Shown one piece after another: positions 1 to 7,506 of a DNA stretch of 13,686 nt. Location: positions 1 through 13,686 of the forward strand of contig CAYRUQ010000027.1 in NCBI GenBank assembly GCA_964427595.1, given 5' to 3'. The position numbers and the translations under genes were made by a program. Origin of the DNA: Enterosoma sp964427595. Its GTDB lineage: Bacteria; Bacillota_I; Bacilli_A; RFN20; CAG-288. Position 1 is the first letter of the stretch. The number at the start of each line of letters is the position of its first letter. Below the pieces are notes generated by a model. It made no database searches and was not told where the DNA came from. It saw only the letters and a program-made list of their open reading frames with translations.

Positions 1-13
1 AAGCGTTTTACAA

Positions 14-42
14 TTGAAATTATTTGTCCTTTTTCATATGTT
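14..42 (+). promoter_or_regulatory. Candidate sigma-A promoter of the flippase gene
   Basis: A -35 box TTGAAA (14-19) is followed after exactly 17 bp by a -10-like box TATGTT (37-42). Transcription would start near base 49, only about 3 nt before the ATG at 52, and no Shine-Dalgarno sequence precedes that ATG. If used, this promoter gives an almost leaderless mRNA. The -10 matches the consensus at only 4 of 6 positions, and the gene could instead be read through from upstream polysaccharide genes outside the window. Confidence 0.45.
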
Positions 43-51
43 ATTGTCTGT

Positions 52-1551
52 ATGCATAAATCAAAATCATTAAAGAAGCATTCATTCAAGACTAACGCTG
101 TCTTCTCAGCTATTTATCAGATAGTCAAGATCATCGTTCCATTCATAACTTCTCCTTATGTATCTCGTATCTTGGGAAGCAGTAATATCGGTGCTTATTC
201 ATATGCTTACTCAATCGTTTACTTCTTTACCATCTTCGCTGCCTTCGGTTTCACTGACTATGGAAATCTAGCGATTTCTCAAGTCAGAGAAGACCCTATT
301 CAAAGAAGTAATAAGTTTTATGAAATCATGATTGCTAAAGCGATACTGACTCTTCTTTCAGTCGCTGTTTATTTACCTCTTGTCTTCTCTTTATCTGATT
401 TAGCATCATCACATCTCCTTTATTTAACTTTAGGAATCTATTTATTAGGTACTCTCTTTGATGCTTCTTTCATGCTGATGGGAGAAGAAGAGTATGTATC
501 TATCGCTATTAAAGACATCATCGTCAAAGTGGTTTCTACTATCTTGATCTTTGTTTTAGTTAGAGATAACTCATATACTTCATTGATTTTATATACATCT
601 ATCCTAGCTGGAAGCACGCTTCTTTCTTCCTTACTTATCATTCATCCTTGTAGGAAGCATCTAGTTAAAATAAACAGAAAAGACCTTGATATCATGTCAG
701 CATTTAAACAAGGTCTCATTTTCTTTATACCGACATTAGTCTCTTCTGTTTATATGAATTTAAATAAGACTTTCATCGGTTTATTTGGTGGTGGAGATAC
801 TGAAAACGCCAACTATGAACAAGCGACAAAAACGATAACTTTTATCACAACCGCTCTAGGTGCATTAAATTCAGTTGTCACTTCTAGAATCGCTAATATC
901 TATAAGAAAGAAGGGATGAAAGGCATCAAAAATAAGATTTATGAAGTCATTCATCTCATCTTTGTTTTAGCTTTGCCTTGCTTTGCGGGAATCATTTTGA
1001 TAGCTCCTTATTTCGTCCCTGTTTTTTATGGTTCTGGATATGAAGGTGCTATTGAGATCATTTATGTGCTTTCTTTAAATGTGCTGACTATTCCACTAGC
1101 CTGGTTACTATTGGCTTCTTATTTCATACCTACTAATAAGAGAGGACGTGCTAATTGGATCAACTTGATATCAGCTATAGTTGATTTGATTTTATGTCTT
1201 ATCTTGATACCGACTATCAAAGGCGTAGGAGCTGGTATCGCTTATATGGCAGCTGAAATAATACAGGTTGTATTATTCATTTTCGTATCAAGAAAAGATT
1301 TAGATTGGTATAAGATCTTCACTTCTTACTTTAGTAAAGCGTTCCTTTCTACTTTCTTCATGACAGTTGCTATCGTTGTTTTTATCAAACTAGTCACTCT
1401 TTCTAACGTTTGGATGTTAGTCTTGAGTGTTTTAATCGGTGTAGTCGTTTATGGCGTTTCAATCCTTCTTTTAAGAGAAGAGTTAGTTCTTAAGTATTCA
1501 AAACTCTTCCTTCACAAAGTCGGACATGTTTTAAGGAGGAAGAAACAGTGA
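52..1551 (+). CDS. Wzx-type polysaccharide flippase (oligosaccharide repeat-unit exporter)
   Basis: This 499-residue, strongly hydrophobic protein is probably a MATE/MOP-superfamily flippase that moves lipid-linked oligosaccharide repeat units across the membrane. The N-terminus is typical of the family: a basic start (KSKSLKKHSFKTN), then a first membrane helix with the IVPFITSPYVSRILG stretch around residues 29-43 and GAYSYAYSIVYFF after it. About 12-14 membrane segments alternate with short basic loops, and the length fits the family. The ATG at 52 places this N-terminus correctly, although the frame is open to the left edge of the window. No ribosome binding site is visible. The stop overlaps the GTG start of the next gene by 4 nt, so the two are probably translationally coupled. 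Its position beside glycosyltransferases and a polymerase-like gene supports a Wzx/Wzy-type pathway. The carried glycan cannot be inferred. Confidence 0.88.
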   Translation: MHKSKSLKKHSFKTNAVFSAIYQIVKIIVPFITSPYVSRILGSSNIGAYSYAYSIVYFFTIFAAFGFTDYGNLAISQVREDPIQRSNKFYEIMIAKAILTLLSVAVYLPLVFSLSDLASSHLLYLTLGIYLLGTLFDASFMLMGEEEYVSIAIKDIIVKVVSTILIFVLVRDNSYTSLILYTSILAGSTLLSSLLIIHPCRKHLVKINRKDLDIMSAFKQGLIFFIPTLVSSVYMNLNKTFIGLFGGGDTENANYEQATKTITFITTALGALNSVVTSRIANIYKKEGMKGIKNKIYEVIHLIFVLALPCFAGIILIAPYFVPVFYGSGYEGAIEIIYVLSLNVLTIPLAWLLLASYFIPTNKRGRANWINLISAIVDLILCLILIPTIKGVGAGIAYMAAEIIQVVLFIFVSRKDLDWYKIFTSYFSKAFLSTFFMTVAIVVFIKLVTLSNVWMLVLSVLIGVVVYGVSILLLREELVLKYSKLFLHKVGHVLRRKKQ

Positions 1552-3725
1552 GAGCTTTGATTTTAACTATCACTGATACCAACTTTGGAAACAGACTTCA
1601 AAACCTCGCTGTTCAAGAGTATTTAAAAAGAAGAGGATTTGATGAAGTAAAAACTCTTTCCAAGCTTCAGTTTGATTTTAAAAATAAACAGCTTCCTTCT
1701 TTGTTCTCTTATCTTTCTCATCCTTCAAGAGTTTTATTTCGTCATAAGACAGAAGTTAATACTTCTTCTTTTGAAGAGTTTGATCAGAACATCGATTTCT
1801 TTAAGTACAATTATGATTCTCATTCTGACTTATCTTTCTTAAATGATTTATTTGATGTCTTTATAACAGGTTCAGATCAAGTCTTTAATCCTGATTATTT
1901 TGGTGATGATCCTAAGAATCTGATGCTTTCTTTTGTAAAAGAAGAGAATGCGAAGGTTTGTTTTTCACCTTCTATCGCTATCAAGGGTGTCTCTTCTACT
2001 TACAAAAAGAATTTAAAGAGATATTTATCTAGTTTTGACGCTCTTTCTTGTAGAGAGAAAGAAGGAAGTTTATTGATTGAGAAGATGACAGATAGAAAGT
2101 GTGAGGTTCTTATTGATCCTACACTTCTCTTTGATTCTTCTTTCTATCAGAAGTATGAGAAAAGACCTTCTGAATTTATAGATAGTCCTTATCTCTTCCT
2201 TTACTCTTTAGGAAGAAGAGATTTAAGAAAGATAAATAGCATTTATAAATACGCAAAAAAGAAAGGTTTAGCTGTTATTGAACCTTCTAATTATGGACCT
2301 GGTGAGTTTTTATATGCTATCTCTCATGCAAATGAAGTCATCACCAATTCTTTCCATGGTTGTGTCTTTTCTTTCATTTATCATAAGCCTCTTTCAATCT
2401 ATAAGAGAGATGATAAAAGCGAGGCTTCTATGTTCTCTCGTATAGAGACTCTCTTTGATAATCTTTCTCTTGATTATCATGACTTTTTCTTTGAAGAGAA
2501 AAGAAAGCTTTTTGATTCTGAAGAGTTCTTCAAACAGTGCGATAAGAAGATTGAAGAAACTAGAGAGAAAGTAGATTCTTATTTCTCTTCGTTCTTAGCT
2601 TCTTATCAAGAAAGAAGAAAGACTCTTTCTATAAAGAAAGAAAGAGAAAGAAGACTTTCTCTTTCTTCTTCAGCTTGCTCAGGTTGCTATGCCTGTTATT
2701 CATCTTGCTCTAAGAAAGCTATCTCTATGGACTGGAAGAAAGATGGATTTTTATATCCTTTTATCGACGATAAACTTTGTATTGATTGTGGAATCTGCTC
2801 TCAAGTCTGCCCTCTTCATAATGTTTCTATTAAAGAAAGTGAGAGACAAGATGGTTATTTAGCTTATTCAAATGATAAAGATGTCTTATCTCACTCTTCT
2901 TCAGGCGGTGTCTTTTTTGAATTAGCTAGTAGCTTTATCAAACAAGGCGGTTATGTCTGTGGCTGTGTCTTTAATAAAGAAAAAATGATAGCGGAGCACA
3001 TCATCTCTAATGATATTGAAGTCATCAAAAAGATGTGTGGCTCTAAATATATAGAAAGTGAAATCAATGACTCTTATCTAAAGATAAAAAATCTTTTTGA
3101 TGAAGGAAAGAAGGTGTTATTCACCGGTCTTCCTTGCCAGTGTGTCGCTTTAAAGAGAGTTCTTAAAAGAGAGTATGAAAACCTGTTTATAGTTGATTTG
3201 ATCTGTCATGGTGTCGGTTCTAAAAAAGAGATTGAAAGATTATATAACGACAAGAATGTTGATATACAATTCAGACATAAAGAGAAGAATTGGAATGATA
3301 GTTCTTCTTTGAAGATAAATGGCAAATTAAAGAACAACTCTGAATTTATGCTTCTGTATGTCTCTAATAAAATAATCAGAGATAGCTGTAGGTGTTGTAA
3401 CTTCAAAGGAAGAAACAGAGAGAGCGATATCACAATCGGTGATTTCTGGGGTATTGAGAATGTCTTATCTAAGCCACTAGGTGACGGAAAGTCACTTGTT
3501 ATACTTAACACATCCAAAGGAGAAAGCTTATTTAATGAGAGTAATCTCAATAGAAGTAAGCTTACTTCGATAGAACTACAAGAAGCCTTCAAAGCTAATC
3601 CTATGTATGAGACTTCGGTATCTGCCATCAACATCTATGACTATGATGAAGACTTCATCAAAACCTATAGAAGAAGATTCTTATTCAGAAAGAAGATAAA
3701 GAGATTATTGAAAGGACATAACTGA
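1548..3725 (+). CDS. Fused polysaccharide pyruvyltransferase / FrhB-like iron-sulfur oxidoreductase
   Basis: This 725-residue protein joins two domains. Residues about 1-310 look like a polysaccharide pyruvyltransferase: ITGSDQVFNPDYF (106-118), VLIDPTLLF (187-195) and a NSFHGCVFS stretch (267-275). Pyruvyltransferases add ketal pyruvate to sugars from phosphoenolpyruvate. A charged linker (about 311-370) follows. Residues about 375-720 resemble the coenzyme F420 hydrogenase/dehydrogenase beta-subunit family. They start with two 4Fe-4S motifs, C377-x2-C380-x2-C383-x3-C387 and C411-x2-C414-x2-C417-x3-C421-P, and continue with SSSGGVFFELA (450-460), TGLPCQC (526-532), LICHG (551-555), CRCC (614-617) and TIGDFWG (629-635). 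The two proteins are usually separate neighbours in exopolysaccharide loci. The GTG start has a strong AAGGAGG at 1533-1539, 8 nt upstream. The electron donor and reaction of the FrhB-like half in polysaccharide loci are not established. Confidence 0.88.
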   Translation: MRALILTITDTNFGNRLQNLAVQEYLKRRGFDEVKTLSKLQFDFKNKQLPSLFSYLSHPSRVLFRHKTEVNTSSFEEFDQNIDFFKYNYDSHSDLSFLNDLFDVFITGSDQVFNPDYFGDDPKNLMLSFVKEENAKVCFSPSIAIKGVSSTYKKNLKRYLSSFDALSCREKEGSLLIEKMTDRKCEVLIDPTLLFDSSFYQKYEKRPSEFIDSPYLFLYSLGRRDLRKINSIYKYAKKKGLAVIEPSNYGPGEFLYAISHANEVITNSFHGCVFSFIYHKPLSIYKRDDKSEASMFSRIETLFDNLSLDYHDFFFEEKRKLFDSEEFFKQCDKKIEETREKVDSYFSSFLASYQERRKTLSIKKERERRLSLSSSACSGCYACYSSCSKKAISMDWKKDGFLYPFIDDKLCIDCGICSQVCPLHNVSIKESERQDGYLAYSNDKDVLSHSSSGGVFFELASSFIKQGGYVCGCVFNKEKMIAEHIISNDIEVIKKMCGSKYIESEINDSYLKIKNLFDEGKKVLFTGLPCQCVALKRVLKREYENLFIVDLICHGVGSKKEIERLYNDKNVDIQFRHKEKNWNDSSSLKINGKLKNNSEFMLLYVSNKIIRDSCRCCNFKGRNRESDITIGDFWGIENVLSKPLGDGKSLVILNTSKGESLFNESNLNRSKLTSIELQEAFKANPMYETSVSAINIYDYDEDFIKTYRRRFLFRKKIKRLLKGHN

Positions 3726-3731
3726 TTTAGT

Positions 3732-4493
3732 ATGGATATTAAAATCGCCTTTGTTAGCCACAAGAAAGTAAAAGTACCACAAGATCCTATCTATGTGCCT
3801 ATAGAAGCTGGCGCTGCTTTAAGAGAGGAACATTTTTTTGAGACTCGAGATGATACTAAAAATAACATCTCTTTAAAGAATCCATACTATTGTGAACTGA
3901 CCGCACTTTACTGGGCTTATAAGAATCTCAAGTGTGATATCTTAGGTCTTGTTCATTATAGACGTCTTTTCATGAAGTCTTCTTTTTGTTTTAGAAAGAC
4001 TTATGACAACCTTATAGATCAAAAGAGGATAGAACGTTTATTAAATAAAAACACGATCATCCTTCCTAAGAAGAGACATTATTTGATAGAGACTAACTAT
4101 TCTCACTATATCCACGCTCACAAGAAAGAACCTCTTGATAAGATGATAGAGATCATCAAGACTTATTATCCTGAATATACAGAATCTCTTGAAAAACACT
4201 TGAAGAAGAGAACCGGTCATTATTTCAACATGTTCATCGCTAAAAAGAGAGTCATCACTCCTTTATTAGACTGGATGTTTGATATCTTACACAGAGTTGA
4301 AAAAGAGATTGATATCTCTTCTTATAAAAATGGTGAAGAGAGAGTTTTCGGTTATCTTTCTGAACTTCTTTTTGATGTTTATTGCGAGAAGAATGATTTT
4401 GAAATCAGAGAACAGAAGTATCTGTTCTTTGAAAGACAAAATTGGTTTAAGAAGATCTTTAATTTCCTGAAGAGAAAGGTTTCTCATCGATGA
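3732..4493 (+). CDS. DUF4422-domain glycosyltransferase
   Basis: This 253-residue soluble protein has the hallmarks of the DUF4422 family, found in capsule and exopolysaccharide loci and regarded as a glycosyltransferase. It shows an N-terminal beta strand IKIAFVSHKK (3-12), then IYVPIEAGAAL (20-30), YYCELTALYWAYKN (52-65) and the signature LGLVHYRRLF (71-80). A central helical region with TGHYFNMFIAKK and a basic C-terminus follow. The full length fits the family. It starts 6 nt after the fusion gene stops, with only a weak purine run (AAAGG at 3711-3715) too far upstream to be a good ribosome binding site, so coupling is likely. Its stop overlaps the next start by 4 nt. The sugar and acceptor are unknown; some DUF4422 proteins are annotated as galactofuranosyltransferases, which the sequence does not prove here. 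Confidence 0.8.
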   Translation: MDIKIAFVSHKKVKVPQDPIYVPIEAGAALREEHFFETRDDTKNNISLKNPYYCELTALYWAYKNLKCDILGLVHYRRLFMKSSFCFRKTYDNLIDQKRIERLLNKNTIILPKKRHYLIETNYSHYIHAHKKEPLDKMIEIIKTYYPEYTESLEKHLKKRTGHYFNMFIAKKRVITPLLDWMFDILHRVEKEIDISSYKNGEERVFGYLSELLFDVYCEKNDFEIREQKYLFFERQNWFKKIFNFLKRKVSHR

Positions 4494-5659
4494 ATGCTAC
4501 CGATTTAATTTTTGAAAGAAAGAGAATACAAGCATCCGATATCTTAGCTTGGTTTACTCTCATCATCGCTGGTGCTTTTAAGTTTGTAGAACCATGGTTT
4601 TCTTTTGTTGATAACAGAAACACTTATTTCATGATGGTTCTGTTAGTGTTAACTGGTCTTACTGTTTTATTTAAGATCAAGTCTGATAGAGCCTTTACTA
4701 ACAGAGTCATTTTATTAGTTATATCTGTATGTACTCTGATCATCGGTGATATGGGTATCGCTTATTCAGTTTGTGTAGCTATCATCATCTCTTATTTACC
4801 ATTTAAAAGAGCGATGTCTTTATTCTTAATAGTTGGTCTAGTTCTTCTTTTGTTTAATATCTTCTGTCATTTTGTCTTTGATTTTAAAGTTGAGGCTAAC
4901 ACCATAAGCAGTACCGGCGTACTTCGCCACTCGCTCGGTTTTGATTATCCCAATACTGGGCCGATATTGTTTTTGTTATTGGTCTCCGGTTTTGTTTTAG
5001 TTATCAATAAACATAAGATTTTATGGTATACCCTTTTAACCATACTTACTTTGCTTTTATATTGTTGGACAATCTCTCGTACATTCCTAATTTCAATGAT
5101 TCTTCTTCTAGCTGCTTTTATACCTGTAGCGCTGCTAGCAAGAACAAAGAAACTTTATCTTCTTATACCAACATTATTTATAGTATTCACGATATTCTCT
5201 TTTATGTTAGGAACAATATTTGATAATGCTTTCTTTAATAGATTATTAAGCGGAAGACCATATTATTTCATGCTTTATATCAAAAACAACTCTATTGCTT
5301 ATATCTCAGGTCGCTTCTATACTTTTGATAGCACTTGGTATTTGGACAACTTGTTCTTATATCTGCTTTATAGAGTAGGACTTCCTGTATATATTCTTTC
5401 TTTTGGAGGTATTTATTACCTCTTCTACAAGGCAAAAAGAATTTATTCAACTAGTTTCTTCACTAAGTTATGTTTAAGTTTCACTCTTTTAATGATTGCA
5501 TCAATCAGTGAGAACTTCCTCGCTCTTGATTTCAATCCTGCTTATATCGTGTTGATGCTGGCGTTCATTCAATCTAAAAACAATAAGACTATTTATAAAT
5601 TTATCGATGTTTTACCTACTGAAAAGAAAGAAAAACTTAAAGAGCTTGTCTTTGGTTGA
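4490..5659 (+). CDS. Wzy-type O-antigen/exopolysaccharide polymerase-like membrane protein
   Basis: This 389-residue protein has roughly 11-12 predicted membrane helices, with a larger loop between the later helices as is usual in Wzy polymerases. The motif RHSLGFDYPNTGP, around residues 146-158, matches the R-x-SLGF-x-x-PN pattern seen in many Wzy-like proteins of Gram-positive loci. SRTFLI and GRFYTFDSTWYLDNLFLYLLYRVG further on resemble the conserved loop and following helix. Wzy proteins diverge strongly, so the call rests on topology, length, these motifs and position beside a flippase. It would polymerise repeat units on the outer face of the membrane. The ATG overlaps the previous stop by 4 nt. 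A short GC-rich patch (4911-4950) encodes the conserved motif and uses codons rare elsewhere in the locus. Confidence 0.75.
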   Translation: MNATDLIFERKRIQASDILAWFTLIIAGAFKFVEPWFSFVDNRNTYFMMVLLVLTGLTVLFKIKSDRAFTNRVILLVISVCTLIIGDMGIAYSVCVAIIISYLPFKRAMSLFLIVGLVLLLFNIFCHFVFDFKVEANTISSTGVLRHSLGFDYPNTGPILFLLLVSGFVLVINKHKILWYTLLTILTLLLYCWTISRTFLISMILLLAAFIPVALLARTKKLYLLIPTLFIVFTIFSFMLGTIFDNAFFNRLLSGRPYYFMLYIKNNSIAYISGRFYTFDSTWYLDNLFLYLLYRVGLPVYILSFGGIYYLFYKAKRIYSTSFFTKLCLSFTLLMIASISENFLALDFNPAYIVLMLAFIQSKNNKTIYKFIDVLPTEKKEKLKELVFG

Positions 5660-5675
5660 TGGTATTTCTTTCAAA

Positions 5676-6668
5676 TTAAGGAAGTAAGGTCTTGTTATAT
5701 TTTTTGGTGAAATATCTCATCACCAAATAAGAAAGGTAAGCTGAGATTTTTAATAATAATCGTAATATCTTTCTGTTTTTAGTTAATAATCGACTATTTT
5801 CTTTGTTTATTTTATAGTTTAGGAATTTCTTTCTATCTATCTTAAATTCTTTATAGTCATTTCTGATGACATCTCTTTTAATCAATAAGAAGTAATAAGT
5901 ATAAGTGAATAGTTCAAAATTAACTTCTTCTTCAGTTAAACCGATAGAAGCGATATCTTCTTTATAAAGTTTTAAGAAGAGTTCTTTATCAGTTTCATCT
6001 TTGATGGGTGTGTTTAATGCTGATGAAGCATGTCCTATGTAGTGATACAAAGGCTCATTTATATAAGAAAGAGAATTGATGTACTTAAATAATCTCATTA
6101 AAAACAAATGGTCTTCACCGATTCTGATTTCTTCTGGGAAACGAACATCTTCTTTGATACAACTTCTTCTTATTAACTTTCCCCAGACAGCAGTAGCTAA
6201 ATCGTTGCCTCTATTAGGAAGAATAAAAGAAACTAATACTTTTTTAACTATCTCATCGTGATCAAAGTAGTATTCATCAAGATCATAGTAGATTTCTTCT
6301 TTTTCAGTTTTAGTCACATGAAGAAAACCGGAGATTGAGATATCAGAATCATGAGAAAGGATTGAGTTTAAAAGCTTTTCGAAATAATCAGGGGATATCT
6401 CATCATCAGCGTCGATAAAGGCGATATAATCACCTTTACACTGCTCTATTCCGTAGTTTCTAGCTATGCTGACTCCTTTTCCACCACAGGTTAAAAGTTT
6501 GAATCTAGGATCTGTATTTGAGTCAAAGAAACTTTCTGGTCGATCGGTTGAACCATTGTTTATAAATAATGCTTCAAAATCAGTGAAAGTTTGTTCTTCT
6601 AATTGTTTGAAGAGATTTTTTAAATATCTAGTTGCGTTATGTATCGGTATGATCGCTGAAACTTTCAT
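5676..6668 (-). CDS. Family 2 glycosyltransferase (GT-A fold), opposite strand
   Basis: This 330-residue protein begins with the classic GT2 opening MKVSAIIPIHNATRYLKNLF, which fixes the start at 6668. The nucleotide-binding strand reads INNGSTD (36-42), where many relatives have a DD pair. VSIARNYGIEQCKGDYIAFIDADDEISPDYF (66-96) carries the metal-binding D-x-D at D86-A87-D88, and IGEDHLF with E185-D186 supplies the likely catalytic-base region. The C-terminus (about 285-330) is very basic with an aromatic/hydrophobic segment, suggesting membrane association. It is the only polysaccharide gene here on the minus strand. It converges on the polymerase gene with 15 bp between stops and diverges from the next glycosyltransferase. 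A perfect TATAAT lies 6 nt before the ATG, so the mRNA may be leaderless. Donor and acceptor cannot be assigned. Confidence 0.87.
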   Translation of the reverse strand: MKVSAIIPIHNATRYLKNLFKQLEEQTFTDFEALFINNGSTDRPESFFDSNTDPRFKLLTCGGKGVSIARNYGIEQCKGDYIAFIDADDEISPDYFEKLLNSILSHDSDISISGFLHVTKTEKEEIYYDLDEYYFDHDEIVKKVLVSFILPNRGNDLATAVWGKLIRRSCIKEDVRFPEEIRIGEDHLFLMRLFKYINSLSYINEPLYHYIGHASSALNTPIKDETDKELFLKLYKEDIASIGLTEEEVNFELFTYTYYFLLIKRDVIRNDYKEFKIDRKKFLNYKINKENSRLLTKNRKILRLLLKISAYLSYLVMRYFTKKYNKTLLP

Positions 6669-6674
6669 GTCACC

Positions 6675-6680
6675 ATTATA
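6675..6680 (-). promoter_or_regulatory. -10 box abutting a start codon (minus-strand glycosyltransferase)
   Basis: On the minus strand TATAAT (6680 to 6675) is followed by GGTGAC and then the ATG at 6668. The transcript would start at or within a base or two of the A of ATG. No good -35 exists at 16-18 bp; TTGTCA is 13 bp away and TTGTTA 22 bp away. GAGGG lies 13 nt before the ATG, too far for a typical ribosome binding site. The start codon itself is firmly fixed by the protein family. Confidence 0.5.
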
Positions 6681-6725
6681 ACCCTCTGAAGGCTGACAAG
6701 CTTAACAAAGAGTAGATAAAGATTC

Positions 6726-6747
6726 TTACTTACCTATTAATAAGTAA
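6726..6747. repeat. Inverted repeat between divergent glycosyltransferase promoters
   Basis: TTACTTA (6726-6732) and TAAGTAA (6741-6747) form a perfect 7-bp inverted repeat around an 8-bp centre. It covers the -35 region of the rightward promoter (-10 at 6756) and lies between the two opposed TATAAT boxes. A repressor or activator operator is the natural reading. An AT-rich chance palindrome cannot be excluded. Confidence 0.4.
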
Positions 6748-6755
6748 AAGTAGAA

Positions 6756-6761
6756 TATAAT
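6756..6761 (+). promoter_or_regulatory. -10 box of rightward glycosyltransferase promoter
   Basis: A perfect TATAAT sits 28 nt before the ATG at 6790, predicting a 5' leader of about 22 nt. The -35 region (around 6733-6738) is poor and coincides with the inverted repeat, as expected for an activated or regulated promoter. The leader contains GGAG (6770-6773) and ATAGG (6776-6779), only weak ribosome binding signals. An upstream in-frame ATG at 6760 overlaps this box and so cannot be the start if the promoter is real. Confidence 0.5.
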
Positions 6762-6789
6762 GTCTTTCCGGAGAATAGGTATTCAATAT

Positions 6790-7506
6790 ATGACTGTATC
6801 AGTACTGGTTGCTGTTTATAACAGAGAGAACACATTAAGAAAAGCGGTTGAATCTATAGCTTGTCAACTCAACTCAGAAGATGAGATTCTCATCTCTGAT
6901 GATGAATCAACAGATTCAACTCTTGAGATTGCAAAACAGCTTGCAAGCAAGTATCCGATTATCAAGATTCTTCATCACAAGAGAAATGGAATTGATGAGC
7001 ACATGCGTTTTCTTATCAATCAAGCTAGTAAAGATATCATCATCATCGCTGACTCTGATGATGAATCTTTACCTTTGAGAGTCGAGACAATCAAAGAAGC
7101 CTATAGAAAAAATGAGAAGATAAATTGTGTTTATCACAATGCCAAAGTGATTGATGAAGACGGAAATATCACTTCCGACAACTTCTTCAAATCATTTAGA
7201 CAACAAAACAAACTTCTTCATATGTTTATTAAGTCTACATTCTTTGGTGCTTGTATGTCGTTTAAGACTTCTTTTGGCAAGGAGGTAGTAGAGATATCAA
7301 CTGGTGTTGATTTGGCTTGGGACAAATGTATCGGTTTTGCTGCTAAAAGAAACAAATGTATATTGTTTTTAAATGATGATATCCTTCTTCACTATCGCAG
7401 ATGGAAAGATAATATCTCCGTTTCCAAAAGACCTTTCTTTGAAAAAGTCAAAGAGAAATTGGTGTCTTGGAAGTGTTATCGACATGCTAAAATTAAGTCA
7501 AGATGA
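6790..7506 (+). CDS. Family 2 glycosyltransferase (GT-A fold)
   Basis: This 238-residue protein starts MTVSVLVAVYNRENTLRKAV, the standard first beta strand of GT2 enzymes. It continues with EILISDDESTDST (32-44; D37-D38 is the nucleotide-binding pair) and IIIIADSDDES (83-93) carrying the metal-binding D-x-D-D. LRVETIKEAY and a tryptophan/arginine-rich C-terminus (HYRRWKDNISVSKRPFF) follow. It transfers a sugar from an NDP-sugar in the cytoplasm, probably to the lipid-linked repeat unit. I placed the start at 6790 rather than the in-frame ATG at 6760 because the shorter form matches the family N-terminus exactly and the longer one would begin inside a TATAAT box. At about 240 residues it is a compact member. 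Its stop overlaps the next gene's start by 4 nt. Confidence 0.86.
   Translation: MTVSVLVAVYNRENTLRKAVESIACQLNSEDEILISDDESTDSTLEIAKQLASKYPIIKILHHKRNGIDEHMRFLINQASKDIIIIADSDDESLPLRVETIKEAYRKNEKINCVYHNAKVIDEDGNITSDNFFKSFRQQNKLLHMFIKSTFFGACMSFKTSFGKEVVEISTGVDLAWDKCIGFAAKRNKCILFLNDDILLHYRRWKDNISVSKRPFFEKVKEKLVSWKCYRHAKIKSR

Noticed and set aside
1..73. Tail of an upstream coding region at the left edge
   Set aside because: One frame is open to a stop at 71-73 and another stops at 15-17; both are too short to support as genes.
1548..3725. Two separate genes wrongly joined
   Set aside because: The frame is continuous with a charged linker and no internal stop or strong internal start signal before the ferredoxin-like motifs.
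6760..6789. Longer start (ATG 6760) for the rightward glycosyltransferase
   Set aside because: It begins inside a perfect TATAAT and adds ten residues before the typical GT2 first strand; the ATG at 6790 fits the family.
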